The notes: a model not told the origin generated them from the sequence alone. Positions 34,798-44,322 are shown, counted from the stretch's first letter. The stretch is 64,000 nt of DNA from an uncultured Methylococcaceae bacterium (GCA_903928685.1 CAIYRS010000108.1:62001-126000); one strand, 5' to 3'. Made by a program: numbers and translations.

Positions 34798-35298
34798 ATG
34801 AAAACAAAAATTGCATTATTTATAGGCTTACTGTTGGCGGCAAATGCCAGTTATGCTGACTTAAAAATCGGCTTCGTGAATATTCCTGCTGTTCTTGAAA
34901 AAGCGCCGCAAGCGGAAAAAGCCAAAAAGCGTTTGGAACTGGAATTTTCACCACGCGATAAACAGTTGGTTGCCCAACAAAAAGACATCCAAAGTAAAGA
35001 AGAGCGCATGACCAGAGATGGCGCGGTAATGGGCGATGCCGAACGCTCTAATTTGGAAAAAGATATTCTGAATAAAAAACGTGATGCGAAACGCTCACAG
35101 CAAGAATTTAGCGAAGATTTCAATGCTCGCCGTAACGAAGAGTTAGGTAAGTTGCAGCGCCGTATTGTTGAAGCCATCCGCTCTATTGCCAAAGACCAAA
35201 ACTTTGATTTGTTGCTTACTGATGGCGTAATTTATGCCAGTGAACAAATTGATGTTACTACCCAAGTTCAACAAAAATTATCAGCAATGCCTGAATAA
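34798..35298 (+). CDS. skp: Periplasmic chaperone Skp (OmpH)
   Basis: The 166-residue protein has a signal peptide (ending ASYA), a short beta start LKIGFVNIPAVLEKAPQ, and long charged coiled-coil arms (about 45-125), the jellyfish layout of Skp. It holds unfolded outer membrane proteins for BamA, encoded just upstream. In E. coli lpxD follows; here a 138-bp gap with a GGCGTGAAAA stem-loop (35334-35358) precedes fabZ, so lpxD is not at this place. Confidence 0.93.
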   Translation: MKTKIALFIGLLLAANASYADLKIGFVNIPAVLEKAPQAEKAKKRLELEFSPRDKQLVAQQKDIQSKEERMTRDGAVMGDAERSNLEKDILNKKRDAKRSQQEFSEDFNARRNEELGKLQRRIVEAIRSIAKDQNFDLLLTDGVIYASEQIDVTTQVQQKLSAMPE

Positions 35299-35436
35299 AT
35301 ATTAATGGCTGTATAAGATTTAATGGCAGTATCGGCGTGAAAATCCTTTTTTCACGCCAAAAGACCAGAAAACTTATAGGCTCTTAATGCAGCTATTAAA
35401 AACAATAACAATAACTCTAAATAAGCCACTAAAAGC

Positions 35437-35880
35437 ATGTCTATCACGTTAGATATTTTACAAATTCAACAATTTTTGCCGCATAGATATCCGTTTTTAT
35501 TAGTCGATAAAGTCATTGATTGTAAGCCTGGTATTAGTTTATTAGGTGTTAAAAACGTCACCTATAACGAGCCTTTTTTCCAAGGGCATTTCCCCCAAAA
35601 ACCCATTATGCCGGGTGTGTTGATTCTTGAAGCGTTGGCGCAAGCCACAGGTTTGTTGGCTTCAGAAACCGCGCGCGATGAATTAAATGGCATGATCTAT
35701 TATTTGGTGGGTATTGATAAGGCGAAATTTAAACGCCCTGTCGTCCCTGGAGACCAACTGATGTTGGAAGCCTTATTTGTGAAAAGCAAACGCAATATTT
35801 GGGCGTTTGAGTGTCGTGCAGAGGTAGACGGTGAATTCGTCGCCAGCGCGGAAATACGTTGTGCAGCAGTGGTAGATTAA
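35437..35880 (+). CDS. fabZ: 3-hydroxyacyl-ACP dehydratase FabZ
   Basis: The 147-residue hot-dog enzyme dehydrates 3-hydroxyacyl-ACP in fatty acid synthesis. The catalytic signatures are [38 protein letters not shown] (active His and Glu) and [12 protein letters not shown]. lpxA starts 2 bp after its stop. Together they balance phospholipid and lipid A supply. Confidence 0.97.
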   Translation: MSITLDILQIQQFLPHRYPFLLVDKVIDCKPGISLLGVKNVTYNEPFFQGHFPQKPIMPGVLILEALAQATGLLASETARDELNGMIYYLVGIDKAKFKRPVVPGDQLMLEALFVKSKRNIWAFECRAEVDGEFVASAEIRCAAVVD

Positions 35881-35882
35881 TT

Positions 35883-36653
35883 TTGATTCATCAAACAGCA
35901 ATTATTGATAGCCGCGCCGAACTTGCCGACGATGTGTCTATCGGCCCTTATACCATCATTGGTGCAGATGTAAAAATTGGCGCAGGTACGGTTATTGGCT
36001 CGCATGTGGTCATAAACGGCCCTACGACGATTGGTAGAGACAATAAAATCTTCCAATTCGCCTCCATCGGCGAAGACCCGCAAGATAAAAAATACGCCAA
36101 GGAAATAACCCGACTAGAAATTGGGGATAGAAATACCATCCGTGAATTTGCTTCTATGCACCGGGGGACTATCCAAGACCAAAGCGTCACCCGTATTGGC
36201 AATGATAATTTGTTTATGGCCTATACCCATGTTGCCCACGATTGCATTATCGGTAACCATGTCATCATGGCGAACGGCGCATCCTTAGCAGGCCATGTCC
36301 GCCTTAACAATCATGCGATATTGGGCGGATTTACCTTGGTGCATCAATTTACCCAGATCGGTCAATATAGTTTTTCGGCAATGGGCAGCTCTATCACCCA
36401 AGATATTCCGCCGTTTGTTATGGTGGGTGGCAGACCGACTGAGCCGCATGGCATTAATGCTGTTGGTATGGAGCGCAATGGCATTGCGCCTGAAGACATC
36501 CGCTTGATAAAAAAAGCCTACAAAATGATCTACAAAAACAGTTTGCGCTTAGAAGAAGCCATCGAGCAAATGGAAGCGATTGCTGGCGATAGCAAAGAAG
36601 TCGCCGAAATGATCCTGTTTTTACGCAATGTCACCCGGGGTTTGCTGCGTTAA
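35883..36653 (+). CDS. lpxA: UDP-GlcNAc acyltransferase LpxA
   Basis: The first step of lipid A synthesis. From the TTG at 35883, 2 bp after fabZ, the protein is 256 residues with the family's normal start (IHQTAIID); an upstream in-frame TTG at 35859 would add eight residues that are not family-like. The left-handed beta-helix is seen as hexapeptides (e.g. ADDVSIGPYTIIG, IGRDNKIFQFASIGEDPQD). The catalytic region has YTHVAHDCIIGN (His). The helical end carries VTRGLLR. lpxB does not follow; rnhB does. Confidence 0.95.
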   Translation: MIHQTAIIDSRAELADDVSIGPYTIIGADVKIGAGTVIGSHVVINGPTTIGRDNKIFQFASIGEDPQDKKYAKEITRLEIGDRNTIREFASMHRGTIQDQSVTRIGNDNLFMAYTHVAHDCIIGNHVIMANGASLAGHVRLNNHAILGGFTLVHQFTQIGQYSFSAMGSSITQDIPPFVMVGGRPTEPHGINAVGMERNGIAPEDIRLIKKAYKMIYKNSLRLEEAIEQMEAIAGDSKEVAEMILFLRNVTRGLLR

Positions 36654-36659
36654 GCCGTG

Positions 36660-37265
36660 ATGGAAGCCTTACTGGATTATGATCCAACGCAAATAATCGC
36701 AGGGGTAGACGAAGCAGGCCGTGGCCCATTAGCAGGCCCGGTGGTTGCCGCAGCGGTTATCTTAAATCCGGCACAGCCTATTTCTGGCTTGGCGGATTCA
36801 AAAAAACTTAGCGAAGCTAAGCGCGACGCCTTATCCCCACTAATTAAACAATACGCGCTCAGTTGGTGTATTGCCTCTGCCAGTGTCGAAGAAATCGACA
36901 CCCTCAACATCCTGCAAGCCACTTTATTAGCCATGCAACGCGCCGTTAATGGCTTGTCAAGCACACCGGAATTGGTTTTAGTTGATGGCAACCGCTTGCC
37001 GAATTTAACCATACCCGCGCTAGCAATCGTTAAAGGCGATAGTAAAGTCGCCGCTATCAGCGCCGCTTCGATTTTGGCAAAAGTTGAACGGGATAGGTTG
37101 ATGGTTGACTATCATCACCAATACCCCGACTTTGCTTTCCACATCCACAAAGGCTATGGCACCCGCCAACACCTCCAAGAAATTCACCAGATTGGTATTT
37201 TGCCGATCCATCGACAAACCTTTAATCCCGTTAAACAGCTATTGGCAAGTCAGCTAAAGTCATAA
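36660..37265 (+). CDS. rnhB: Ribonuclease HII
   Basis: The 201-residue enzyme removes misincorporated ribonucleotides from DNA. The first catalytic block is [17 protein letters not shown] (Asp, Glu), then LVDGNRLP (Asp), [21 protein letters not shown] and [10 protein letters not shown] use the ATG at 36660 rather than GTG 36657, which only adds one Met. It closes the bamA-skp-fabZ-lpxA cluster. Confidence 0.97.
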   Translation: MEALLDYDPTQIIAGVDEAGRGPLAGPVVAAAVILNPAQPISGLADSKKLSEAKRDALSPLIKQYALSWCIASASVEEIDTLNILQATLLAMQRAVNGLSSTPELVLVDGNRLPNLTIPALAIVKGDSKVAAISAASILAKVERDRLMVDYHHQYPDFAFHIHKGYGTRQHLQEIHQIGILPIHRQTFNPVKQLLASQLKS

Positions 37266-37293
37266 GCCAGTGAAAAGTGCTGGTGAAATAAAA

Positions 37294-37319
37294 GGAGTGC
37301 AAACCTCGGTTTGCGATTT
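37294..37319. repeat. Degenerate palindrome GGAGT-GC-AAACC-TC-GGTTT-GC, family member 4
   Basis: Matches the 26-bp family layout, with the inner stem changed to GC/GC and AAACC/GGTTT so that pairing is kept. The right outer arm has decayed from ACTCC to GATTT. It lies 28 bp after rnhB. Confidence 0.6.
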
Positions 37320-37445
37320 TATAGGCCTAAGCTCGTAAACAACCCCGATTTAAACCCGCGACCAAGCAAGATAGCCGCCATTAAAAACCAAAATCAGCGC
37401 ATTTGAAGTATATAATGGCAATTATTTTTTTATGGGGTAAAGGCA

Positions 37446-38753
37446 ATGGTAGATACAGAAGCTGGAAAACATAAAATCGTGGTTGTCGGTGGCGGTGCTG
37501 CTGGACTTGAATTAGCGACCGCTTTAGGAAAAAAACTAGGCAAACAAGGCCTCGCTGAAATCATCTTGATTGACGCAACCACTACCCATATCTGGAAACC
37601 CCTGCTGCATGAAGTTGCTGCCGGCACCTTAGACGAATCCGAACAAGTGGAATATCTGGCGCAAGCGCACCGTAACCATTTCCGTTTTCGCCTAGGAAAA
37701 ATGGAAGCCCTAAACCGGGCGGAAAAACAAATCTACGTCAGCCCCACCTTTAATGACAAAGGCGAAGAATTAATTCCCCGCCGTATTTTTAAATACGACA
37801 CCTTAGTCATGTCGGTCGGCAGTGTCAGCAACACCTTCAATATAAAAGGTGTCGCCGAGAATTGCCTGTTTTTGGATACCACCTCGCAAGCGTTCAAATT
37901 CCAAAAACAACTCTTTGAATCCTATCTGAAAAGCTATATCGGCAAAGACAGCAGCCTAGTAAAACCCTTATCAATCGCCATTGTCGGTGCTGGGGCAACA
38001 GGCGTGGAATTAGCCGCGCAATTGCACGAGGTCACAGGCGTATTGGCAATCTATGGTTTACAAGAAACCAGCACCGTTAAGCTCAGTATCGTTGAAGCGG
38101 CGCCGAAATTATTGCCCGCATTGCCAGATAAACTGGCTTACGCCACCCAACAACAACTTGTAAAACTGGGTGTTGATCTCAAACTAGGCCGTCGGGTCAC
38201 CGAAATTACCCGCGAAGGCATAAGCACCCACGACGGCGAATTTATCGAAGCCGATATTAAAGTGTGGGCCGCTGGCATTAAAGCGCCGGATTGGGTAAAG
38301 AATTTGGATGGCCTAGAAACCAACCATATCAACCAATTAATCGTCGATAGTACCTTAAAAACTAACGATAACGACATTTTTGCCATGGGCGATTGCGCCG
38401 CCTGTGCTTGGCCCGGCCATAATGGCAATGTGCCACCGAGAGCACAAGCCGCCCACCAGCAAGCCACAGTTTTGTATAAAACCCTGATAAACCGCCTACG
38501 CGGCGGTAAACCTGCTGAATTTGTTTATTACGATTACGGATCACTAGTGTCTTTAGGCAAATACACCACGGTTGGTAATTTGATGGGCAATTTAATGGGA
38601 ACGGTCAGTATTGGCGGCTTCATCGCCAAAATCGTCTATCTCTCCTTATACAAAATGCACCAAGTCGCCATACATGGATACTTTAGAACCGCCATGTTGA
38701 CACTTTCCAATCTCTTTAGGCGCAGTGCTTACATTAAAATAAAAATGCACTAA
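37446..38753 (+). CDS. ndh: Type II NADH:quinone oxidoreductase (NDH-2)
   Basis: The 435-residue flavoprotein oxidises NADH and passes electrons to quinone without pumping protons. It has two Rossmann dinucleotide motifs: FAD-binding VVVGGGAAGLELAT (about 12-25) and NADH-binding IAIVGAGATGVELAAQ (about 178-193). The second FAD site is FAMGDCAAC. NDH-2 hallmarks are HIWKPLLHEVAAGTLD and the C-terminal membrane-associated segment with GSLVSLGKYTTVGNLMG. Confidence 0.93.
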   Translation: MVDTEAGKHKIVVVGGGAAGLELATALGKKLGKQGLAEIILIDATTTHIWKPLLHEVAAGTLDESEQVEYLAQAHRNHFRFRLGKMEALNRAEKQIYVSPTFNDKGEELIPRRIFKYDTLVMSVGSVSNTFNIKGVAENCLFLDTTSQAFKFQKQLFESYLKSYIGKDSSLVKPLSIAIVGAGATGVELAAQLHEVTGVLAIYGLQETSTVKLSIVEAAPKLLPALPDKLAYATQQQLVKLGVDLKLGRRVTEITREGISTHDGEFIEADIKVWAAGIKAPDWVKNLDGLETNHINQLIVDSTLKTNDNDIFAMGDCAACAWPGHNGNVPPRAQAAHQQATVLYKTLINRLRGGKPAEFVYYDYGSLVSLGKYTTVGNLMGNLMGTVSIGGFIAKIVYLSLYKMHQVAIHGYFRTAMLTLSNLFRRSAYIKIKMH

Positions 38754-38777
38754 GCCACTTAACTTTAAGCCACTATT

Positions 38778-39308
38778 ATGTTTGAAATTGAATACGAATT
38801 CCGCGAGCAAGACCTAATCCATTTTAATGAACTGCAATTTTTACGCAGTGAAGAAATACAGCAAAACATCAAGAAAAACCGCTGGATAGTCCCAGGTATT
38901 ATGGGTTTGATAGGCTCGTTTTATTATTTTTACTACCACGATACCAACACCTCCATTTACATTTTGGGCTTGGCGTTGTTGTGGTCGTTATTGTCGCCAA
39001 AAATCATGATGATGGATTTTCAACGGCAAGTGCTAAAAAGCTATACCGATAAAGAAAAAACCAACATGTTTGGCATGTACACCTTAACGATTGACCCGGC
39101 GAACGCCAATTTTCTGCACGAAAAATCCCCAAGCGGCAAACACAAAATGCCGTGGTCAGAATTGTTGCGGGTGGAATATGGCAAGCGTTACGTCTACATT
39201 TACATCAGCTTGACCACAGCCTTAGTCATTCCGGTAGAAACGGTAAAACAAGGCAATTTAGAACAATTTGCCGAACAGGCAGAGAAAATGATTGAGCGTT
39301 TTGCTTAA
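38778..39308 (+). CDS. YcxB-like membrane protein
   Basis: The 176-residue protein starts with a short cytoplasmic segment (MFEIEYEFREQDLIHFNE) and has two close hydrophobic helices (about 40-75), then a cytoplasmic beta-rich domain with MPWSELLRVEYGKRYVYIYIS and LVIPVETV, the YcxB-like C-terminal pattern. It is 24 bp downstream of ndh and may be co-expressed. The function is unknown. Confidence 0.75.
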   Translation: MFEIEYEFREQDLIHFNELQFLRSEEIQQNIKKNRWIVPGIMGLIGSFYYFYYHDTNTSIYILGLALLWSLLSPKIMMMDFQRQVLKSYTDKEKTNMFGMYTLTIDPANANFLHEKSPSGKHKMPWSELLRVEYGKRYVYIYISLTTALVIPVETVKQGNLEQFAEQAEKMIERFA

Positions 39309-39320
39309 GCTTTGACCAAC

Positions 39321-39362
39321 ACGTTGATGGAGTCCAAAACATGTTTTGGACTCCATCAACGT
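39321..39362. repeat. 42-bp perfect palindrome with GGAGT...ACTCC core, family member 5
   Basis: The core 39329-39354 is identical to the copies at 8610 and 16021. Here flanking ACGTTGAT / ATCAACGT extends the perfect pairing to 42 bp. It lies between two convergent genes and ends 1 bp before the stop codon of the TolC gene. Confidence 0.9.
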
Positions 39363-39363
39363 T

Positions 39364-40704
39364 TTATTTCCGACTAGCCGATCTCTTATCCGCTAGCACC
39401 AACCATTCATTAAATTTAGCCAATTCTGGACCGATTAACCTTCCCGCCTGAAATAACAACGTACTCCGCGATTTAAAATAACGGTAACGTGATTGCCGTT
39501 GTTCCAGCCTTGCTTCCGACAAGCGTTTTTCTGTACCTAGCAAATCCACAATCGTTACCACACCCAATTCATAGCCTTTCTTCATAGCATCGCGGGATTT
39601 TTCGCTGGCGGACAATTGCCTATCTGTCGCTAAACTGCGGGCAGGGGAGGTTTGCATATCCAGATACGCAGCGCGGGTTTGTTTTTCCATTTCCCGTAAC
39701 TTTTTTTCTAGCTCGCTTTCATTGAGTTTTTTTCTTGCGGTCGCCTCACGGATTTTGGCATCAGTGCCACCACCTTCGTAGATAGGTACGGTGGCTTGCA
39801 CGGCGGCGGTGCCAATATCAAAAGGCGGCGACTGCCTGTTGTTATACGAGGTGTCACTGTAAGTGCCACTTAATTGCAATTCAATGCGTGGCAGATAACC
39901 CGCTTTATAGGCGGAAACATTTTGCCGCGCCGATTCTATCGCATGTTTTAAAGCTTGCAATTCAGGGTTTAGCTGTCCGGTTTGTTGTACCCAAGAATCA
40001 ATACTGCCTTCCGGCGGTAATTGGGTGCTGTCCAAGCGCGCGGGTTGGATGGCGGTTACGGCATCGCCAGTCAATTCGCGCAGTTTTTCTAGGGCGACAC
40101 GGGCATTGTTTTCATTTTCCAATAATTGGGTGCGTAAGGTTTCGGTGCGGGCTTCCAGCTCATAAAGATCGGTAATCATCGCCATTTGCCGGGCTTGCAT
40201 GGCACGAACCCGCTCTAGCTGTTGCTCGTTAGAATGCAGTTCGGCGGCGATAATTTCACTTTTGTCTTTTGCCTCCAGCGCATCCACATAACGGTCGATT
40301 AAATCGGCAATCAGTTTTTGATGGGCAGACAGCAAGTCTTCTTCGCTTTGCGAGGTTTTTTCCTCTTGGCTTTTCATCAACAGATAAGCTTGCAAATCAA
40401 ACAGCGGTTGTTGGAAGTTAACGCTGGCACGGGTGCCTGGATAATCGGAAGAAAATTCAGGGCTTAAATTAGTGCCTGCACTGTGGAAACGGTTTAGCGA
40501 GTAATTGCCGACTACGCTGATTTGCGGCATCAATGCGGCAAAACTGCGGTCTTCTTGGGCGCGGATCAATTCCACCGTGTATTGGCTGCTGAGCAAGTCC
40601 GGCGACGCTAACACGGCGCGTTCATATAAACTCAGCAAATCATCGCCAGCTTGGGCGTTTAGGCTTAAGGCGATACCCGCCGCGAGTAAACTAAATCGGC
40701 GCAT
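39364..40704 (-). CDS. TolC-family outer membrane component of a type I secretion system
   Basis: From ATG 40704 (preceded by GAGG; an in-frame TTG at 40710 is less likely) the protein has 446 residues. It has a signal peptide ending LNAQA, then the two long coiled-coil repeats typical of TolC/PrtF (e.g. DRYVDALEAKDKSEIIAAEL and the repeat with YKAGYLPRIELQLSGTYSDT). It ends in the second domain GYELGVVTIVDLLGTEKRLSEARL. It follows the HlyD and ABC genes in one operon, with its start 3 bp before the HlyD stop codon ends. Confidence 0.93.
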   Translation of the reverse strand: MRRFSLLAAGIALSLNAQAGDDLLSLYERAVLASPDLLSSQYTVELIRAQEDRSFAALMPQISVVGNYSLNRFHSAGTNLSPEFSSDYPGTRASVNFQQPLFDLQAYLLMKSQEEKTSQSEEDLLSAHQKLIADLIDRYVDALEAKDKSEIIAAELHSNEQQLERVRAMQARQMAMITDLYELEARTETLRTQLLENENNARVALEKLRELTGDAVTAIQPARLDSTQLPPEGSIDSWVQQTGQLNPELQALKHAIESARQNVSAYKAGYLPRIELQLSGTYSDTSYNNRQSPPFDIGTAAVQATVPIYEGGGTDAKIREATARKKLNESELEKKLREMEKQTRAAYLDMQTSPARSLATDRQLSASEKSRDAMKKGYELGVVTIVDLLGTEKRLSEARLEQRQSRYRYFKSRSTLLFQAGRLIGPELAKFNEWLVLADKRSASRK

Positions 40705-40706
40705 GT

Positions 40707-42047
40707 TCAATCCTCAATTAAAGAGCGGGCAAAAATATTGCTGAGCGGCTGCATCAGGTATTCAAAAAAGGTGCGGTCGCCGGTGTTGATAAGCACTTCG
40801 GCAGGCATACCCGGTAGTAAAATCAAACCTTTATCCGCCAATTCTTGTAAGCCTTCGCTATCGACTTCAACTCGCGCTAGATAGTAGCTGATTTGGTTTT
40901 TATCATCGGTGAGCCTATCTGCCGATAAAGCCAGCAGATGACCGTTAATTTTTGGGGTTTTCGCGCTTTTAAAAGCACTAAAGCGGATTTCGGTGCTTTG
41001 CCCGATATGCACGCGGTCAATATCCAGCGGCGAGACTTGCGCTTCAACAATCAGTTTTTCTTGCTGCGGTACGATGTCCAGCAAATGCCCACCGGGCGGG
41101 ATGACTGCACCTAAGGTGTGGACGGTCAAGCCCAGCACCATGCCTGCTTCCGGCGCTTTGATGATGGTGCGGGTAACGGTGTCCGACAGCCATTGGGTTT
41201 TTTCGCGCAATTCTGATAATTCCGCCTGCGCTTTGCTGAGTTCATCGACCACTTCGCGTTGGAATTCCTTTTCGATTTGCAGGATTTTCAAAGCGATTTC
41301 GCTGATTTGGGTTTGCGCGGTGGCGATGTTGGCGGTGAAATCACCTTCGTCACCTTGGGCTTCCGCTAGGCGGCGTTCCAATTCGGTGACTTTTTGTTTT
41401 TCCACATAGCCTTCTTTGAGCATCGCGCGGAAATCCACCAGCTCTTTATTTAAGGAGGCGGCTAAGTTATTTCGGCTATTTTTTTGTGCGCGAATGCCTT
41501 CAATTTTGGCGGCAAGTTGGTGGCGTTGTTCTTGCAAAATACCGATTTCGCCGTTGCGTGAGCGTTGCCGCACGGTGAAGGATTGGTCTTGCAGGCGCAT
41601 CGCTTCTTGGGCGCGGACATCGTTCGTGGTTTGCATTAATAATTCTGGATAGGCCACTTTGCTTTTGCCGTCGCGTTCGGCGGTCAAGCGCGCTTCACGG
41701 GCGAGGGCGGAGAACAATTGCCCGCGCAAGGTTTGTAGTTGTGCGCGTGAGGAGGTGTCTTCCAATTCCAGCAAGATTTGGCCTTTGGTAACGGTGTCGC
41801 CATCACGGACGCTGATGGCTTTGACGATGCCGCCTTCTAAATGTTGTACGGTTTTGCGGTAACCTTCCACGGTAATCGTGCCGGGAGCCAGTGCGGCGCT
41901 GCCTAGCGGTGCTAATACCGACCAAGCACCAAAAAAGCCGAACACCACAATAATCATTAGATAACCGAAACGGCGCACTGGACGGTCGTCGGCATAGAGG
42001 TTGATGTCCATTTGGTCGCTGTCAGATTTTGGTGAAAATAAGCTCAT
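40707..42047 (-). CDS. HlyD/PrtE-family membrane fusion protein of type I secretion
   Basis: The 446-residue periplasmic adaptor has one membrane helix (about 28-52), a biotinyl-lipoyl-like domain with VQHLEGGIVKAISVRDGDTV, a long coiled coil (about 95-270), and the beta-barrel part with the signature APEAGMVLGLTVHTLGAVI...PGGHLLDIVP. It links the ABC exporter to TolC. The start ATG follows GGAGGGCTAAGC, 2 bp after the ABC gene. Confidence 0.95.
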   Translation of the reverse strand: MSLFSPKSDSDQMDINLYADDRPVRRFGYLMIIVVFGFFGAWSVLAPLGSAALAPGTITVEGYRKTVQHLEGGIVKAISVRDGDTVTKGQILLELEDTSSRAQLQTLRGQLFSALAREARLTAERDGKSKVAYPELLMQTTNDVRAQEAMRLQDQSFTVRQRSRNGEIGILQEQRHQLAAKIEGIRAQKNSRNNLAASLNKELVDFRAMLKEGYVEKQKVTELERRLAEAQGDEGDFTANIATAQTQISEIALKILQIEKEFQREVVDELSKAQAELSELREKTQWLSDTVTRTIIKAPEAGMVLGLTVHTLGAVIPPGGHLLDIVPQQEKLIVEAQVSPLDIDRVHIGQSTEIRFSAFKSAKTPKINGHLLALSADRLTDDKNQISYYLARVEVDSEGLQELADKGLILLPGMPAEVLINTGDRTFFEYLMQPLSNIFARSLIED

Positions 42048-42049
42048 GC

Positions 42050-43759
42050 TTAGCCCTCCTGTTTGGCTGCTAAATTAGGTTGTTGCTGACGTTGGTTCAA
42101 TTTCGCCAGCACTTCATCGCGCGGCCCGTCCAATACCAGTGCGCCTTCATTTAATACCATGATGCGATCAACCATGCCCAAAATGCCGACACGGTGGGTG
42201 ATGACAATCACGGTGCAGCCACGGACTTTAAGAGCCACTAACGCCCGTGCCAAGGCTTGTTCACCCAAATCGTCGAGGTTGGAATTGGGTTCATCCAGCA
42301 CCACCAATACCGGATCGCCGTACAAGGCGCGGGCGAGGCCGACGCGCTGGCGTTGTCCGGCTGACAATAAGCCGCCTGTGCCGCCAATTTCAGAATCGTA
42401 GCCTTTGGGCAATTGTAAAATCATTTCATGGACGCCCGCCGCTTGTGCGGCGGCGACCACTTTGTTGCTGTCCAACTCGCCAAAGCGGGCGATATTGTCG
42501 GCAATCGTGCCATCGAACAATTCAATGTCTTGCGGCAAATAACCAATACCGGGGCCAACTAGGCTGCGGTCAAGTTGCGAGACATCTGCGCCGTCGAAGC
42601 GGATCACGCCGTTGGCGGTCGGCCAAATGCCCAACAATGCCCGTGCTAAAGTGGATTTACCGGAGGCACTTGCGCCAATCAGAGCGATAAATGTACCCGC
42701 CTGAATACTGAAATTAACACCTTTAATAACGGCAGTTTTTGAACCTGGTGGAACGATGACCGCTTGTTCGGCGCTCAAATTGCCTTTTGGCATTGGCAGC
42801 GGCATCCGTTCTGGTTCTGCCGGAAATTGTCCTAGTAGCGTGTTTAAGCGTTCGTAAGCGGTACGGGCGGATAAGAATTGTTTCCAGCTGCCAATCATTA
42901 GGTCGATAGGCGCTAACGCACGGCCTAGTAAGATGGAGCCGCCAATCATCAGGCCGGGGCTGATTTGTTTGTCGATAGCCAACCACGCGCCTAAGCCTAA
43001 AATCAGCGATTGCATGGTGACGCGGTAGGTTTTTGATAAGGCGGCAATCAAGCCCGCTTTTTCGCTGGCGACCGCTTGCAGCATGATGAGTTTTTGTTGT
43101 TTTTCCTGCCAGCGGGTCATCAAATCCGGCAACATACCCAAGGTGTGTACCACTTCGGCGTTGCGGAGGTTGCGGGCAGTGGTGTTGGCGTTTTCTACCG
43201 AGATTTTATTGGCTTGTTCCAAATCGTCGTGGGTAGCGCGTTCATTCCAGATGGCTAATAAAATCAACAATACCGCAGAAAAAATCGCTACCGCGCCAAA
43301 TGCCGGATGGAATAAAAACAGCAGGCCGACATACACGGGTAACCACGGGGCATCAAAAAATGCGAACAGGCCGTTGCCCGTCAAAAACTGCCGTAACATC
43401 AACAAATCGCTAAGCGGCTGGGTACTGCTTCTGCCGCCGCTCATCAGCGATTGCCGGAACAGCACTTTATATAAGCGTTCGTTTAGCAATAAATCAAAGC
43501 GGGTGCTGACCCGTATCAAAATCTGTGAACGTACCCATTCCAATGCGCCAAGCATGACAAACAACACCACCGCCAAAATCGTCAACATTAATAAGGTAGA
43601 GGTGCTGCTACTGCTCAATACCCGATCGTACACTTGCATCATATATATAGATGGCAACAGCATCAGCAAGTTGATGAACAAACTGAAAATGGCGGCAGAT
43701 TGGAAGGAGTGGCGGCACAGACGGATGGCTTGGGCGAGTTCTGAATCGGGTAAGCGCAT
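42050..43759 (-). CDS. Type I secretion ABC transporter (PrtD family)
   Basis: The 569-residue exporter has six membrane helices in the first 300 residues and one ATPase domain: Walker A GASASGKST, signature LSAGQRQRVGLARAL and Walker B VLVVLDEPNSNLDD. There is no N-terminal peptidase or C39-like domain, as in PrtD-type exporters of RTX proteases and adhesins. It is first of the ABC-HlyD-TolC operon. The RTX proteins at 3462 and 8738 are the best candidate substrates in this window, though they lie 30 kb away. Confidence 0.95.
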   Translation of the reverse strand: MRLPDSELAQAIRLCRHSFQSAAIFSLFINLLMLLPSIYMMQVYDRVLSSSSTSTLLMLTILAVVLFVMLGALEWVRSQILIRVSTRFDLLLNERLYKVLFRQSLMSGGRSSTQPLSDLLMLRQFLTGNGLFAFFDAPWLPVYVGLLFLFHPAFGAVAIFSAVLLILLAIWNERATHDDLEQANKISVENANTTARNLRNAEVVHTLGMLPDLMTRWQEKQQKLIMLQAVASEKAGLIAALSKTYRVTMQSLILGLGAWLAIDKQISPGLMIGGSILLGRALAPIDLMIGSWKQFLSARTAYERLNTLLGQFPAEPERMPLPMPKGNLSAEQAVIVPPGSKTAVIKGVNFSIQAGTFIALIGASASGKSTLARALLGIWPTANGVIRFDGADVSQLDRSLVGPGIGYLPQDIELFDGTIADNIARFGELDSNKVVAAAQAAGVHEMILQLPKGYDSEIGGTGGLLSAGQRQRVGLARALYGDPVLVVLDEPNSNLDDLGEQALARALVALKVRGCTVIVITHRVGILGMVDRIMVLNEGALVLDGPRDEVLAKLNQRQQQPNLAAKQEG

Positions 43760-44004
43760 GGGGCGGGAAATCCTAGGTTAATAAAATAATCTTGAGTTTA
43801 GTAGTTAGCCCGGCAATTCTACCTTATGAGTATTTATATTGTGCGACAAAGCGACAGAATTGCGGGGATGATGGGAATAATTATGTGGCTGAGGTTTGGT
43901 GATTCAAGTTGGTGGTTATTTTTTAGGTGGTAGGGTATGCATTCGCAAGCCAATGCTGGATTGTAACAGTGGCTATGGTGAGGGTTTTTCGCGGATGTTT
44001 GTGG

Positions 44005-44027
44005 TTATACACAAAAACTGTGGATAA
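44005..44027. promoter_or_regulatory. Two inverted DnaA-box-like sites
   Basis: TTATACACA at 44005-44013 fits TTATNCACA, and TGTGGATAA at 44019-44027 is the exact reverse complement of the consensus TTATCCACA. They face each other across 5 bp. No dnaA, gyrB or parA gene is near, so this may be a DnaA-controlled promoter or titration site. Confidence 0.45.
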
Positions 44028-44263
44028 CTCTGTGTGTTAATTGTTAGCTTTGCGGCTTACTTGCGGTTTTTACAGCAGTTTTGTTAAATCGTACAATTAT
44101 AAGTCAGTAGCTGTTGTTATTTATTATCAATGGCTTATGTGTTGTTTTTTGGGTTTTTCTGGGTTTGCTTGAATAAGCTAAGTGTTTGATTGTTTCTGTG
44201 GGCAACTAATGTTTACTAAAAACTATCTTTTGTTGTGTTGATGGTTGGTTGAATCTGTTGGTT

Positions 44264-44284
44264 GGAGTACAGGCTTCGTACTCA
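44264..44284. repeat. Short hairpin GGAGTAC-loop-GTACTCA
   Basis: Six-bp outer arms (GAGTAC/GTACTC) with loop AGGCTTC. It may be a shrunken relative of the GGAGT...ACTCC family. Confidence 0.4.
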
Positions 44285-44322
44285 GATAATGATTTTTTGT
44301 CGGATGAGATTAGTTTTGTTGG

